Positions 42,526-53,950 of a stretch of 64,000 bases of DNA are shown here, piece after piece. This DNA is from Symsagittifera roscoffensis (taxonomy: Eukaryota; Xenacoelomorpha; Acoela; Convolutidae). The DNA is taken from NCBI RefSeq assembly GCF_963678635.1, contig NC_087069.1, forward strand, positions 51,160,938 to 51,224,937, read 5' to 3'. The stretch's first letter is position 1, and the number at the start of each line of letters is the position of its first letter. Under the pieces are notes generated by a model. It ran no database searches and was not told the origin of the DNA. It saw only the letters and a list, made by a program, of their open reading frames with translations. A program made the translations under genes and the position numbers.

Positions 42526-43596
42526 AACCAATCCGATTTTCCACCTCTTGAAGCGAATCCAACTTCAACTCAGGAGTCGAGCAGCGAAGAACAAGAAACA
42601 ACAACCACACCTGATAATGAATCATCAATTCGAGAATCCATGTTAAACATTCTGAATACTGAATCACCAACTAGGGGAACAAAAAGACCTTATGACAACG
42701 ATTTATGGAGTAGCACAACGTTTAACCACGACACTCAAAGTAGTCATGATGGACTTAATGGATCAAAAATGCACAAACAAGAACCAAACATAGTTCCATT
42801 TCACTCAGAAAACTTAATTCCATTCAATTCTATCGAAATTCCAACAAACTCATCAGAAATCACAAGAAATTCTGCCGAAGTAGCGAGCAGCTCAGCAGTT
42901 TTGAGAACTACGCCAGTTATTCAAAGAAATACTCAATTTTCCTCAGATGTAGAAATTCCAACAATACCTCAAGTTCCCCGAAAATTAGATTGTCTGAGAA
43001 AATCAGAATATTCCAGAAAGGCGGAAATTCCGTTACCCGAAATCGAAGAGCCAAACTGGGATGAGATTTTGGAGAAAAATCCAGGAAAATTGTGTCCAAA
43101 TTGTAGTTATGTCGCAACAGATAAGTCGTCACTGAAAGTTCACTACAGACTTAAACATATGGGTGGAGCTGGCTTGATAGAAATCTGCAAAATTTGTCAT
43201 CTGAGAATAAAAACGAAAGGCGGGATGAAAAAACACTACATAAATGTTCACCATTTATCAGAAGCAAATGCGAAACAGTTAACGTGGAACTTGGACGGTA
43301 ATGGTTCTAGTTTAGAAAACGGAGGTTCCGATCTCTATTCGTGCAATACAGACTACAGCTGTACTGAGATGATTCAACCGAGTATGCCGACTCAAATTGC
43401 CAACAATTCGTCGTTTGACGAGAATTCGCTTTCATTGGAAATGGTGGAGCCGAAATGGTTAGATGAGATTAAAAACAACGAGCGCCAGTGTAAATTGTGC
43501 GACTACTTTGACGGGTCGGAATATGGCGGGAATATTAAAAAACACTACAGGTTCACTCATGTCCATGAAAAGTCTCAAAAATTTCAAACAAAATAG
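42526..43596 (+). CDS. Zinc-finger gene 2, exon 2: linker plus finger pair, alternative 3' end
   Basis: Acceptor GATCTTTTTTAG at 42,525; the frame is open in phase 0 from 42,526, matching exon 1. The first 180 codons are low-complexity Ser/Thr/Asn/Glu linker. Then a finger pair (both C-x2-C-x12-H-x4-H) at about 43,093-43,255 with the Gly-Gly linker and ...Leu-Thr-Trp tail, another Ser/Asn-rich linker, and a third C2H2-like unit near 43,490 with a longer C-H spacing (14). Read through, the frame stops at 43,596. A donor at 43,550 (CACTACAG|GTTCAC) would instead join codon phase 2 to 44,537 and rebuild a normal finger pair, so the stop may mark an intron-retained isoform. Confidence 0.7.
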   Translation, partial: NQSDFPPLEANPTSTQESSSEEQETTTTPDNESSIRESMLNILNTESPTRGTKRPYDNDLWSSTTFNHDTQSSHDGLNGSKMHKQEPNIVPFHSENLIPFNSIEIPTNSSEITRNSAEVASSSAVLRTTPVIQRNTQFSSDVEIPTIPQVPRKLDCLRKSEYSRKAEIPLPEIEEPNWDEILEKNPGKLCPNCSYVATDKSSLKVHYRLKHMGGAGLIEICKICHLRIKTKGGMKKHYINVHHLSEANAKQLTWNLDGNGSSLENGGSDLYSCNTDYSCTEMIQPSMPTQIANNSSFDENSLSLEMVEPKWLDEIKNNERQCKLCDYFDGSEYGGNIKKHYRFTHVHEKSQKFQTK

Positions 43597-44536
43597 TGAA
43601 ACAAAACCAAAAACTTCACAAAAAGGCACATTCCACAGCTTTTTTAAAAAAAAAGAATAAGCAAAAATATTACACAATGTAACAAAAAAATGCAAAAAGA
43701 GGAACATGAAATAGAGACCTTAACACTAGCAATATAAGTGTGCAAATTTTGATTGATTATTAGTTTGAGATAGCACTCTCGTCGGGGTCTAACTAAAGGA
43801 GAGTTGGGCGAAGTGATGTTAGTTGAATAAGACAACTAGTATTGAGTCCTCGGAATGATTGAAATACGGAATGATGGACTTTTTTGAAATTCAGTAGACA
43901 CTTTTTAAATAGGTATCATTCTTTCTTTTAAATTTTTAAAGTTTTAACTCAATTGGGTCGTTAATTTGAACGAATTATTTTGAAAAAACGACGTAAATAA
44001 GTTATCATTGAACGAAGAACAAAAAATGCTTGTCCGTTAAAGTTGAAATGAAATGAAAATTTCATCAGTACAGTTCAAATTAATTCTCTTTGAAAAAAAG
44101 TTTGTGTCACTGAGAAATTGAAAAAACAATTTAAAAATTGTAACAATCAATAAAAAAGGGTATATTCCCATAGGTCCCAATTTTCATAGTTCCCAAAATA
44201 AAAATTAGTCGCTTAAGTCCCAAAATTTATCTTCTTGAATTCTGATTGATTCTAATTTGAGCCAACGAATTTATGGAATGATTATTTACAGTTCTAGCAG
44301 CATAAACTCAAGCTGCGTAAAAAACTTTTAGCAGCATAAAAAGCGTTGGAACTAAAATTCGCATTTAAAAAATTTTGATTTTTTTTATTGAATTTGAATT
44401 ATCTGTGAATGAATGTCAAATAGACATCAATCGGTTATAGTTAATCATAGTCGGTTAACAAAAAACTAAAAATTTGAATAAAGTTATCAAATTTAAATTA
44501 TGATGAAAGAGTGTTAAGTGGACATAAGTATTGCAG
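43597..44536. other. AT-rich non-coding DNA (possible intron 2)
   Basis: No conserved frame. Ends with TAAGTATTGCAG, an acceptor-like site. Nothing else recognised. Confidence 0.45.
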
Positions 44537-44727
44537 GTTGAAACACTTTGATGGTCTGGGTCTAATAGAGACATGCAAAGTGTGTCTGAACAAGATAAGA
44601 ACGAAAGCGGCCATGAAGAGACACTACATGAAGGTTCATCAGATGGAGGAGACGGATGCGAAGACACTCACCTGGGGCACCACTGGAAACCCAAGAGTGT
44701 TTGCAACAAGCGAAGTGGAGTCCTCAG
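44537..44727 (+). CDS. Zinc-finger gene 2, exon 3: second half of a finger pair
   Basis: The acceptor at 44,536 is in phase with the donor at 43,550 (AG|G, Arg). The exon starts inside a finger at Leu-Lys-His, continues with the Gly-Leu-Ile-Glu linker, a full second finger (C-x2-C-x12-H-x4-H) and the ...Ala-Lys-x-Leu-Thr-Trp-Gly tail. It lacks its own first-finger cysteines, which exon 2 supplies. Donor candidate TCCTCAG|GTCGAC at 44,728, phase 1. If unspliced, the frame stops at 44,780. Confidence 0.6.
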
Positions 44728-46421
44728 GTCGACCTTACTTGGGGCTCTTTATTTCTTTTTTTAATTTTAGTTTTTTTTAATTGAGTTTCTTTTTTTTCTC
44801 CGGTAAATATTGTGTCTAAGTTAGCATTTTTTGGGGCTCTCTAGAAATATAATTGAGATACATAATTTTTAAGCAATGAACGGAAACGTTTAAAGATTTA
44901 TAGATTTTTCTGTGTAATCGGTATACGAAATAGAATGAAAGGAAGTTTTTTCCATCCAAAAATAAAATGAAACCAAAAAAAAAAATCAGGAGCAGTTTTT
45001 TGTCGACTGTTTCTCTTTGTTGATTTTTTGTCGGCTCTTTTGCCGTGTATTGCTCCTCAACTAGTTCTCATAAAAATTGGTCTTGCTGTTTCAATTTACT
45101 TTTGCAGCGTTATTAAGATTATTCAACGTTGGTATTTTTATTAATCACCAAAATTTTCTGTTAACAAAGTGAGTTTTGAAATGGAGTTCAGCTGTTCGCT
45201 GCATGGATTTTTCTAAAGGCGCCTTTGGCGCTAATATATACTAATAATGAGGGGGAAGCGCGCGCCGAAAAACGCAATTTTTTTTTTCAAAATTTTTAAA
45301 AAAGTGCCTAAAAACAGCTTTTTCAGCCTGTTTATTCAAAATTATGCCTGCGGCACAGAAATTTTTTTTTGGCCAAAACAGGGACTTTTTAGTGCTTTGG
45401 TCGATCAAAAAAAGGTTGACAAAAATTCGAATTTGAAAATTGTCTTAGTCACTATTTTTCTCTCAAAAAAGTGGTCACCCTGGTTTGGCCAAGCATTCAA
45501 GAGCGTGGCAATTTTTGCTTTGATTTCTTGAAAATATTTGGTTTTTCATCCACGGTCAATTTTTTTCGTTCTTGTTTTATTTTGTTTTCTTACCATTTTG
45601 TGTCATTTCGTTGATGGCTAGATGGATTTCTGCAAATTCTTTTTCGTTGTTATCTTTTTATAATTAAGATTTAATTTTTTTCGAATTATCCGGTTTTTAC
45701 AATTTTGGTTTTTTTATTTTCGTCTTAGCTTTAAAGAAACGATAAATAAGGCTTTTGCGGAAATCTTTTGATCGACTTGCACTTAATTCGATTGAAATGA
45801 ACTCAGATCCTTTTGTCCGATCCTTTCCATCTCTACACAGTGATTGTAGTCTTTTGCTAGCTCGCATATTATGTTCAAATAACTGATATCTCTAAGAATT
45901 GCAAAATTTCATATAATTTTGTTTTTTTTTGGTCGACAATTTTTTTTTTGATTTTCTCATTCTACTCGAATAAAAAAAGCGACGTTGAATGAAAGTTTTT
46001 TTTCTATCAATGAACCAAAGCAATGGTTTGTCTGATTATAGATTTTTAATTGGAATCCCACAAAATCGAAAATATCGTGAATAATTTGAGTTAGTTTTTT
46101 TGAAAAAGTGGCGGTTTGTCAGCTTTTTCTAGATAAAAATTCGGTATATGCAAGTTTCCCAAGTGTTTTGTACCGCAAGTGATTTGAAATTTGAAAAGAT
46201 GATTTTTGAGATGAACAGCATCTAGTTTTTTTTAGTCATTGATTTAAATCGGCTCAAAATTTTTTTTATATGTGAAAATAGAAGTTTTTTGGCAATTTTC
46301 AAAAATGTGTGTGAAATTTTAGTATGGTTTGTACGTGTTATTTGAATTTCATTGAACAAAGTGCTTGAAAATTATTACGTAGTTTAAGGAGCCTCAAGTT
46401 GAATCGAATGATAATTATCAG
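44728..46421. other. AT-rich non-coding DNA (possible intron 3)
   Basis: Long T-rich stretches, no convincing frame. Contains dispersed repeat copy B (45,205-45,500). Ends ATAATTATCAG, an acceptor-like site. An alternative view is that this is the boundary between two separate genes. Confidence 0.4.
45205..45500. repeat. Dispersed repeat, copy B
   Basis: Shares with 42,285-42,476 the ggcgcctttggcgct palindrome, gcgcgccgaaaaacgc, a T-rich run, aaagtgcct and tcaccctgg, in the same order. It is longer because of an inserted A/T-rich part. Origin unknown. Confidence 0.5.
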
Positions 46422-46631
46422 CTTCGATGGTGGTGCGAGATACCTATTCCCTGACTAACTTCACCGCCAATGGAAACGGAGTGGATGTCAATTCGATGGC
46501 ACTACTATCACCTCCCCCACCAGCGCCAACTTCAAATGGTCATCATTACATGTTAAACAATGAGGAGTCGCAGAGTTCAGTTTCCCAAGTGAATCTGCTG
46601 GATTTGACTCAGAATAATGAAAACAGCGAAG
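46422..46631 (+). CDS. Zinc-finger gene 2, exon 4: low-complexity linker (possible alternative first exon)
   Basis: Acceptor at 46,421, phase 1, compatible with the donor at 44,728; an ATG lies at 46,427. Encodes about 69 residues rich in Asn, Ser and Pro, including a run of five Pro. Ends AACAGCGAAG|GTAAGA, a strong donor at 46,632, phase 1. It either joins exon 3 to exon 5, or starts a shorter protein of 162 residues. Confidence 0.55.
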
Positions 46632-47290
46632 GTAAGAAGGAAGGTGTTTTTTATCAAAGCCCAAACGTCCTCTCGAATGATTCACATAGTGTTGTTTTTA
46701 GTGAAATTGTGATCATTTTTCATCATCACTTTGAGGATGTTTTTGTCAGAAATTTGAACAACGGTTTTTCGAAAAAAAAAACATTAGAAAGACGTGAACT
46801 TTGTGAAGATTTTTAGATAAGACGTGTTGATTTTTTTGTCGTTTTTAAAAGAAATTTGCTCTGATTTTGCTATCTTATTTTTGATTTCTTTTTCAAATTC
46901 AATTCATTCGATGCTTGTGCTTGCGAAGTGTAGCTTCATATCTGTTTACAAAGTTTGATAGAAAAAATTTTAAATCGGCTTTTTCGGAATCAGCTCATGC
47001 TGTATTTAGTTTCCATCTCTCGTGAGTTTTTTGCCTTTGTAAAAAAGAATTCAAGTTCATCGTTTAAAAATGATTATTAATGAATACTGTTGATTTCGTC
47101 AGTTTTTGTTACTCAAGCACTTATGTTTCTCTCAAAACAAAAGATACAAAGATGAAAATTACAGATAAATTTTTGTGTGAAAAACAGGAAAATTCTTACG
47201 AGGTGTTGTAAAACTGTTTGTGTTGTAAAAATGTTTGTTTATTACATTTGCTTTAATATGACATGTTATAACAATTTTTTTCTTCTGCAG

Positions 47291-47467
47291 TCATGAACAA
47301 CAAGGTTGTTACAGTTATTGCAGACGAGCCGAAGTTCTTGGAGGAGCTGGACCCGAGTGAGAAGAAGTGTCAAATGTGCAATTATGTCGCATCTGCCAGG
47401 GGCAGTCTCAAGATACACTACAGACTGAAACACTTCGGGGGCATGGGACTGATCGAGACATGCAAAG
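47291..47467 (+). CDS. Zinc-finger gene 2, exon 5: finger 1 of the last pair
   Basis: Acceptor TTCTTCTGCAG at 47,290; phase 1 at both ends; donor TGCAAAG|GTAAGA at 47,468. Encodes an acidic lead-in, one complete C2H2 finger (C-x2-C-x12-H-x4-H), the Gly-Gly linker and the first Cys of the next finger. The second Cys comes from exon 6, so the intron splits the finger pair at its linker. Confidence 0.75.
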
Positions 47468-48322
47468 GTAAGAAAAAAAAGGAACACATTATTCGTTAAA
47501 GATCAGGATTTGAAAGGAAGTGTACATCGATAAGACGAAAATAAGTATTTTTTCACGCTTTAATTTTGAAAAACCGCGGGCTCCACTGAAAAAATACAAT
47601 CGGATAACTCAGGTTTTACAAAAATGGTGCAATATTTTTAATATGTGGCCATTTAAAAACATAACATTTTAAAAAAGGGTTAAAAGAGAATAATTGCTGT
47701 TGTCATAACATATACTAAAATACCGGAGCTTAAGTCTAACGTAAACATAACAATTTCTCAGTTCCGAAAGTTTTCCGAAAGCATTACATTAACAAAATTA
47801 AGGAAAAAAATGAATAGTATGCTTAGGAAATAATTTTAATGAAACATGTGTAGTACGTTTTGTTGTATGAGTGCACGTAAAGCGTGAAATTTTTAAATCA
47901 AAAAGGTGACAGCAAAAAAGTGAGGATTGTTTCCTAGAACTTGAATATTGAAGTTATACATATTGAATTTTTGACGTACAGCAAAAAACCAATAGTTATC
48001 TGAAGCCAACAGTATTAAGAAGTTATTGTGTTTTACGATTACGACCCAAGTTTGTGGTTTTTTATAAAATGAAATTTTTAACCTAAATATTGAACTTGGT
48101 CCAAATTAAACTATGCAATGTAAAGATTTTAATTTTTTTTTTCATAATTTTGGAGCCGTTGAATAGAAAAGACCCAAATATTAATCACGAAATGAAATGA
48201 AAAAAATAGTAATATTAAAAAAATAATTTTAAAAAATAAGAATATTTAAGTTATTTATATTTTAAATGTAAAATACACTCGTCAATTGTGCCGCCTATAC
48301 TAATACATTGTCCTTTTTTAAG
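47468..48322. other. Intron between exons 5 and 6
   Basis: 855 bp, GTAAGA...TTTTTTAAG, AT-rich, without frames or repeats that I recognise. Confidence 0.7.
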
Positions 48323-48429
48323 TGTGTGGAATTCAAGTGAAAACGAAAGGATACATGAAGAAACATTACATGGTCATGCATGCTATCGGAGAGGAAGACG
48401 CGAAGCTTATGACATGGGGGAAAATGTAG
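48323..48429 (+). CDS. Zinc-finger gene 2, terminal exon 6
   Basis: Acceptor CTTTTTTAAG at 48,322, phase 1. Completes the split finger (Cys-Gly...His-x4-His) and ends with the family tail (Asp-Ala-Lys-x-Met-Thr-Trp-Gly-Lys-Met, stop 48,427-48,429). With exons 1-5 spliced at 41,450, 43,550, 44,727, 46,631 and 47,467, the total is 1,875 nt, exactly 625 codons including stop. All five junction phases agree. Confidence 0.75.
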
Positions 48430-49647
48430 TACCAGTACCCCCCCCCCCCATTCACATCTGCCGATCTGATCTATTGTAGTTTCTTTATTTCAAATTTTAT
48501 CGTCTTTTCTCGCTGTTGTACTTGTTGTAGCTCGTCAAAATAGTTAATAACAAAAATTTTATGCTAAAAAATTCAAGAAGTTTTAAGCAAATTTTCGATA
48601 TTAAAGAGAGGCGTGCCGAATTTTTTTTTAGTTACTTTTCATATTTTAGATACTTTTTAGATATTTTGTTAGCGTAACAGAGTTTTCGATTGTGTGAAAC
48701 ATGAAAATTGTTGAATGTTAAAAAAAAATTCAGTAGTTGAAAAACTGACTTATTATTAACTATTTTCAATTGGCATGTTATAAGTTGCCGTCTCAATTAA
48801 TAGATTATATTTTATTTTCTCGAGCGATGCAGTAAATGTTACATGACCTCTTAAAAGTTAAACTCAATTGTAGTTCTGTTTACGAACTGATCTCTTCAAA
48901 ATTCCAGTAGTCGCTTTTGTGAATTATTTCGCTTTTAAAGTTTATTCATTTAATACGATTAGTTTGTAACGTTAAAGAGACGATATTTCGATCTGAAATC
49001 CGGCCACTTTAGTACTTAGATTCACTCGATTTAAAATTTGTTTTTTTTCATCCATTTTTGAGCGCTTTAGGACAAAATCTGAAGTTGCGCGGATGCAAAG
49101 TTTTGTTCTGGAAAGTGTTTATTCCTCAATTTGTTGACGAATATATTGTAACTTTTCTTGTTAAGATTTGATGAATTTTCTTATACTTGATGATAAAATG
49201 TATTAATTGAAGTGGTTAATCACTTAGGATTTTCCATTTTTGTAAAAAAAATTCTGTAGACGAGGTGTTTATTTTTGTTTTTACGAGCTGTTTGAAAGTG
49301 CTGCAGAACTTTGTTGCTGCAAGCGAACCTTAAGATACCGTTCAGTTGACTTCTTTTCCAATACAAGTCGACAGTTGTAATGAGACAGTGTTGCTTTGTT
49401 TTTTTTTTAATAGATTCAAAAGTTTTTCAAACCATCGATCACATTTTTTTTCTCCTAAAATTCTCTTTTTTTTCGAGTGCATACTTGCATCTGTAGTTTA
49501 AATGCATACTTGCATCTGTCTTGTATGTTTATTTTCTGCATTTTGGAAAGGGTAAAATTCTGATTCATATTCTTCTTAAAAAATTGAAAACTTTCATTCT
49601 ATTTTTTTTACTGTTTGTCCTCAAAGATTTTCATTTTTTGTAACTAA
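48430..49647. other. Host intergenic DNA
   Basis: Begins with a run of 10-11 C just after the stop of exon 6. AT-rich, no frame. A 17-bp direct repeat (tgcatacttgcatctgt) occurs twice at about 49,480-49,520. Element 4 starts near 49,648 with no LTR at this side. Confidence 0.5.
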
Positions 49648-51687
49648 TTAAAAAAAAAATGACGATGTTTGATGCTCCTTCCTCCTGAACAGAACCATTT
49701 TCAATAAATTCGAATTGTGCCATAAACGTGACCGGGTTTTTAATTTTTCGTGATTTGTTCCCGATTTTCGAGCTACCTGTTCTAATCGACGTCTGGTTTT
49801 AGGGTCAATTGTGTGGGCGGGACCTTTAAATCGGTCTTTTAAAAATACTAGGACTGCCCTTTGTAGGCTTTGTTTTTCCTGATTGGTGAGCGATCTTATC
49901 GGTTTGCGCGTTCTTAAAGTTTCAAGGTTGTTTGATTTTTCCATTAGAAATGATCGTTTGAGTTTTAACGCGTCGTAAGGTTTGTTTGAAAGAGGCAAAT
50001 GCGCACCTATCGGAAATTTCTTGAGTTGTTCATCATACTCGTCGTCGCTGCTCTCCAGCGTAATTGTGTCTTGTTGGTTAAGTGGCTCCGGTTGGACTTG
50101 GGCGGGTCGTTTTCCCGGATTTGCGTCTGTAGAGGTACACGTTGTACCCTGCGGATTAGCAGTTGTTGTGGCAGTCTCAGTGTCCACAGTTTCCACAGGG
50201 GTAAATGTGGGTTCCGGCAACTATTGGTGGTCTTTTTGTTTTTGTGACCCTACTCCTCTAGCATCCGTGCCTTTGTAGACGAGGTCCAACTCATCGTCAC
50301 TATTATTCTTCCGATGCCACATAGCTTCCGCAGAGAGTGCTGGCTTTGTAAGGACTTTTTCATCTAAACATGATAGCTAAGTGTTTTCCCATGAAAGATT
50401 TGAGAGTTTTGGATATGTGCTAATATTCGTTAATGGTGTATTGGGCTGCCGTGCAAATTGGGCCTCAAACGGAGTTTTTTTTGTGGTTGCGTTAGGCGTA
50501 ATACGAAGTGTCCTAATTAGCTCGGCGACGTCAGACGCAAGTTTATATGGTTTATTGTTTTTGTCGATTTTCATAATTGCTAGTCTTAATTTTAGAGTTC
50601 TTATTAGCCGTTCGACCATTCCCATTGCCCTGTGGTCATCCACTGGTGCGAATATTATCCTGATATTATTAGTTTTACAATATATTAAAAACTTTTTGGC
50701 CCGAAAACCTTGTGCCTGGTCGCATCTGATGTTACGTGGAACCCCAGGATTTACGATATGATTTTGCATAAATCGGATGATTGTATCGGCTCTGTTGTTT
50801 GAAACAACTTTTGCGTATAAGAAACGGGAGAAACGATCTACTCTAACTAAGATATATACTTCTTTATCATTTTCATCCGGTAATGGGCCCGCAAAATCCA
50901 GCTGGATTTCTTCGTTCGGCTCCACGACAGCGTCCACTGTCGTATAATGCTTTTTCCCTGATATGACTTAAAGATTCATACCTTTTTCGCGGCAGTTTTT
51001 ACAATTTTGTGCGGTGGCCACAATATTCCGATGCAAGTAGGGATACCACACTTGTTTAGCCGCTTCAATCATGCCGCCTTGTCCTGGGTGGGTGAGATGT
51101 AAGGCGTCCATCATCGTTTGTCGTAACTGTTTTGGGATAACAACCCTATCGTCATATAACAAAATACCGTCCCTAACTGACAATCGGTGACGTACGTTGT
51201 AGAAGTAGGGGCCATAGCACTGTTTCACACTGTCCCATTTTTGTTGCTTGATCATGTTTATCAATAGTGAGAAATTCCGGTCACGTCGCGTAGCCGCTAC
51301 CAAAAATTCAATGTCCAAAACCTTTCTAAGGTTCTTACGGAACAAGGGCGTGTCCTCCTCCTCCACCGTTATTGTCTGGCATTCTGTTGTGGTCGTCTCT
51401 TCTGGAAGTGTTTGACAGATAGCATTAACTTTTTCATTCTCGATCCTCCGAAAGGTATAGCTCTCCTCTGATGGGATGACTTGATGAGTAACGTCACTAA
51501 TAGTAATTTGCGGCGGTGGCGGTTTGTTTAAGTAGTCGTTAAACGTGGCGTAATTAATGGGAGCAAACGTAAGTTGTGTTTGGGAGTCACTGGCATTTTC
51601 TGGTAATACGTTTGACGGGGGGCAAGGCCATGCCTTTTTGCAATTACCGGCTCATTTCTGAGTTTTTGCTGTGAGTCAGTGTATTGT
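49648..51687 (-). pseudogene. Element 4 integrase and C-terminal tail, broken
   Basis: The HHCC-type zinc region is at 50,968-51,366, with His near 51,090 and the Cys pair near 50,990; the frame then stops. The integrase core is at 50,377-50,937, with Asp in Leu-Asp-Phe-Ala-Gly, Asp in Arg-Cys-Asp-Gln, and Glu in Met-Val-Glu-Arg, so the three acidic residues are present. The frame stops at 50,377 and again just before 50,220. The C-terminal tail (49,648-50,376) is acidic, then Lys/Arg-rich. Upstream, 51,367-51,687 is an in-frame linker. Confidence 0.8.
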
Positions 51688-53950
51688 TTATATTTGAATG
51701 CGATTTCGATTTGTTATAGCGACTGGTTTGAAACAATTGACTTTTAACAGTGATGCAGTTTGTGTGTGAACAGAATTTGAAATTTCAAAGTTCTCGTTCC
51801 GGTTGAGCTTTCTGGTGCCTAGATATCCGATTGGATTTTTGTTCAAAGAGTTGTTTTGATTGCTGCTGTCTTGAAATTCTAAGCATGTGACGAAAGCGTC
51901 GATTAAAGCGACGACAAATTGTTCGTCCCAATATGCAGGAGGTTGTGGTTTACCGACTGGATGTCGTGAAATGTAATCAATGAGACCCATTTTACTGCCT
52001 GCTAGGTGGCGTATATCAAAATCAAACGGAATGAGCCTATCGATCCATCTAGTTAACCGGCTTTGATAGGTTTTATTACCTCTACTACTTTGTAGGGCAC
52101 CTACCAATGCTTGGTGATCTGTTACTAAAGTGAACCGTCTACCATAGAGGTAATACTTAAAACGTTCGATAGCCCATACTGCGGCTAAGAGCTCGAGCTC
52201 ATTAACTGAATATTTTTGTTCACACGAATTCAAAAACCGCGATGCGTACGCAATGGTTGCCCAACCATCTGGTCTTTCTTGTTCGAGTGCCGCGCCTAGT
52301 CCTTCGTGGCTGGCGTCACAAACAATACGTGTTTCTCTGTTGCTTACGAAATGTCGTAATATTTTGAACCGCCACTAGTATATTACGAAACGCTTTTTCA
52401 TTTTCCTCCTTCCATACAAAATTAAATTTGTTGGTTGCGGACAGTAGAGGTTGTAACGAAGTACATAATTGAGCCAGATTAGGTATAAACTTGTTCAAAT
52501 GATAAACAGATCCCACAAAACTTTTGAGTTGTTTAAAAGTTTTTGGGTGGTGTAGGTTTATAGCATCGGTTTTCTTTGGCATAGGAGTTATTCCATATTC
52601 TTTAATTACGAAGCCTAGCCACTCCACCTCTTTGCAACCAAATTTACATTTGTCGACGGAGATGGTCATGTTTTCCGAATCTAACTTGTTGAGAACTTTC
52701 GTTAGTTTATCTATGTGTTGTCCTTTGGTACCGTGTGAGATAATCAGGATATCATCTAAAAATGCAAACGTGTCTTTTTCATTATTGAGGGTCAGATCAA
52801 TGGCTTTCTGAAACTTCGCGGGCATATCGGCGAGTCCGTCAAAACCTGTTTGGAACTGGTAGGTTCCGGTAGCCCTACCCCCAATAATACTGAAATTACA
52901 TTGCGTCCGTGTTGTCTCATCGAGTGGCAGTTGACTATACGCATAACGTAAGTCTAAAGTTGAAAAATACGTGGTCCTCGGTTTGTTTGTTCCTTCCTGA
53001 GCCGATTGTGCTATAATATGTAACAAAACCTCGATGTTTGGCTTTTGATATTTGTTTTTATGGATAGATTTGTTGATTTGTTTCGAATCCATTGCCAATT
53101 TTTTTGATTGATCTTTCTTTACCGTTATTACAATATGGCTAATGAATTGGTAGTCGCTGCATTTCTCCAGACGGATTATATGACCTTGGTCAATTAGCGA
53201 TCGAATTTCATTTTCCACTTTCTCTTGAATATGGATGGGAACACGTCTCCCTCGTTGTTGCAACGCCTTGAATTCTTTTAAGAATTGTGTATGAACCATG
53301 TGGTTTTGGAGCGCCCTATTCGTGTACAGAGACCAGGGTACGTGGTTTTGACCCACGCCGCTATTTGTGTGTCTGAACAGTCAATACTGTTGAATTGAAA
53401 ATTAGACTTACCAACTGGTTTTCTCTCCTGGTGCAGTTTTATTCCAATCTGGGGGAGAAGATTGCGTCCCATGATGTTCGCTCGTCTGTCGTCCACCACT
53501 ATGAATGAAGCTGTTTGAATCGTCCATCCTCCAGATTCTATAGGAGCGATCAATCTGCGAAGCGACGGGATCTTGTAGCCATTGTAACAGACCATTCTGT
53601 TGGCCTCATCGTCTTCTAATGTCGTTTTAACTGCCTACTTGACAGTAGATGTCAGAAGGTTGGCTGTTTTTTTTTAATTCACGAAAGACGTTGGAGAACC
53701 TGTGTCGGTGATAAACACCATAGTATTTGTCTCTGAATGGACCCGAATAAGATGTCCTTGTAGATCTTTGTTTGTTATGACTTCTGCTCGGCGTGGTTCA
53801 AATTTTATCCAGTTGGTAGATGTATCATCCGGATGTACTAACTCCCATCCCGGGATAATATCACCTGCTTGCAGATAATCGACGTAGGTGGTCATGTCTG
53901 TTTCCTGAAGATCCTGTTGCTGAGGAATGTTCTCCTGAATAACCTTTACT
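51688..53950 (-). pseudogene. Element 4 protease, reverse transcriptase and RNase H, broken
   Basis: Protease motif Asp-Thr-Gly-Ser near 53,690, with a stop or frameshift just after it. The second half of the protease is at 53,400-53,595. RT is at 52,316-53,356 with Phe-Leu-Asp-Asp in place of Tyr-x-Asp-Asp. A frameshift near 52,330 leads to RNase H at 51,688-52,330 (Asp-Ala-Ser, Glu-Leu-Glu and Thr-Asp-His motifs). Family: Ty3/gypsy Pol with an insect/crustacean-like RT type; I infer this from motif spacing only. Confidence 0.82.

Noticed and set aside
48440-48452. C-run after the terminal zinc-finger exon as a signal
   Set aside because: Plain homopolymer, prone to sequencing error, no known role.
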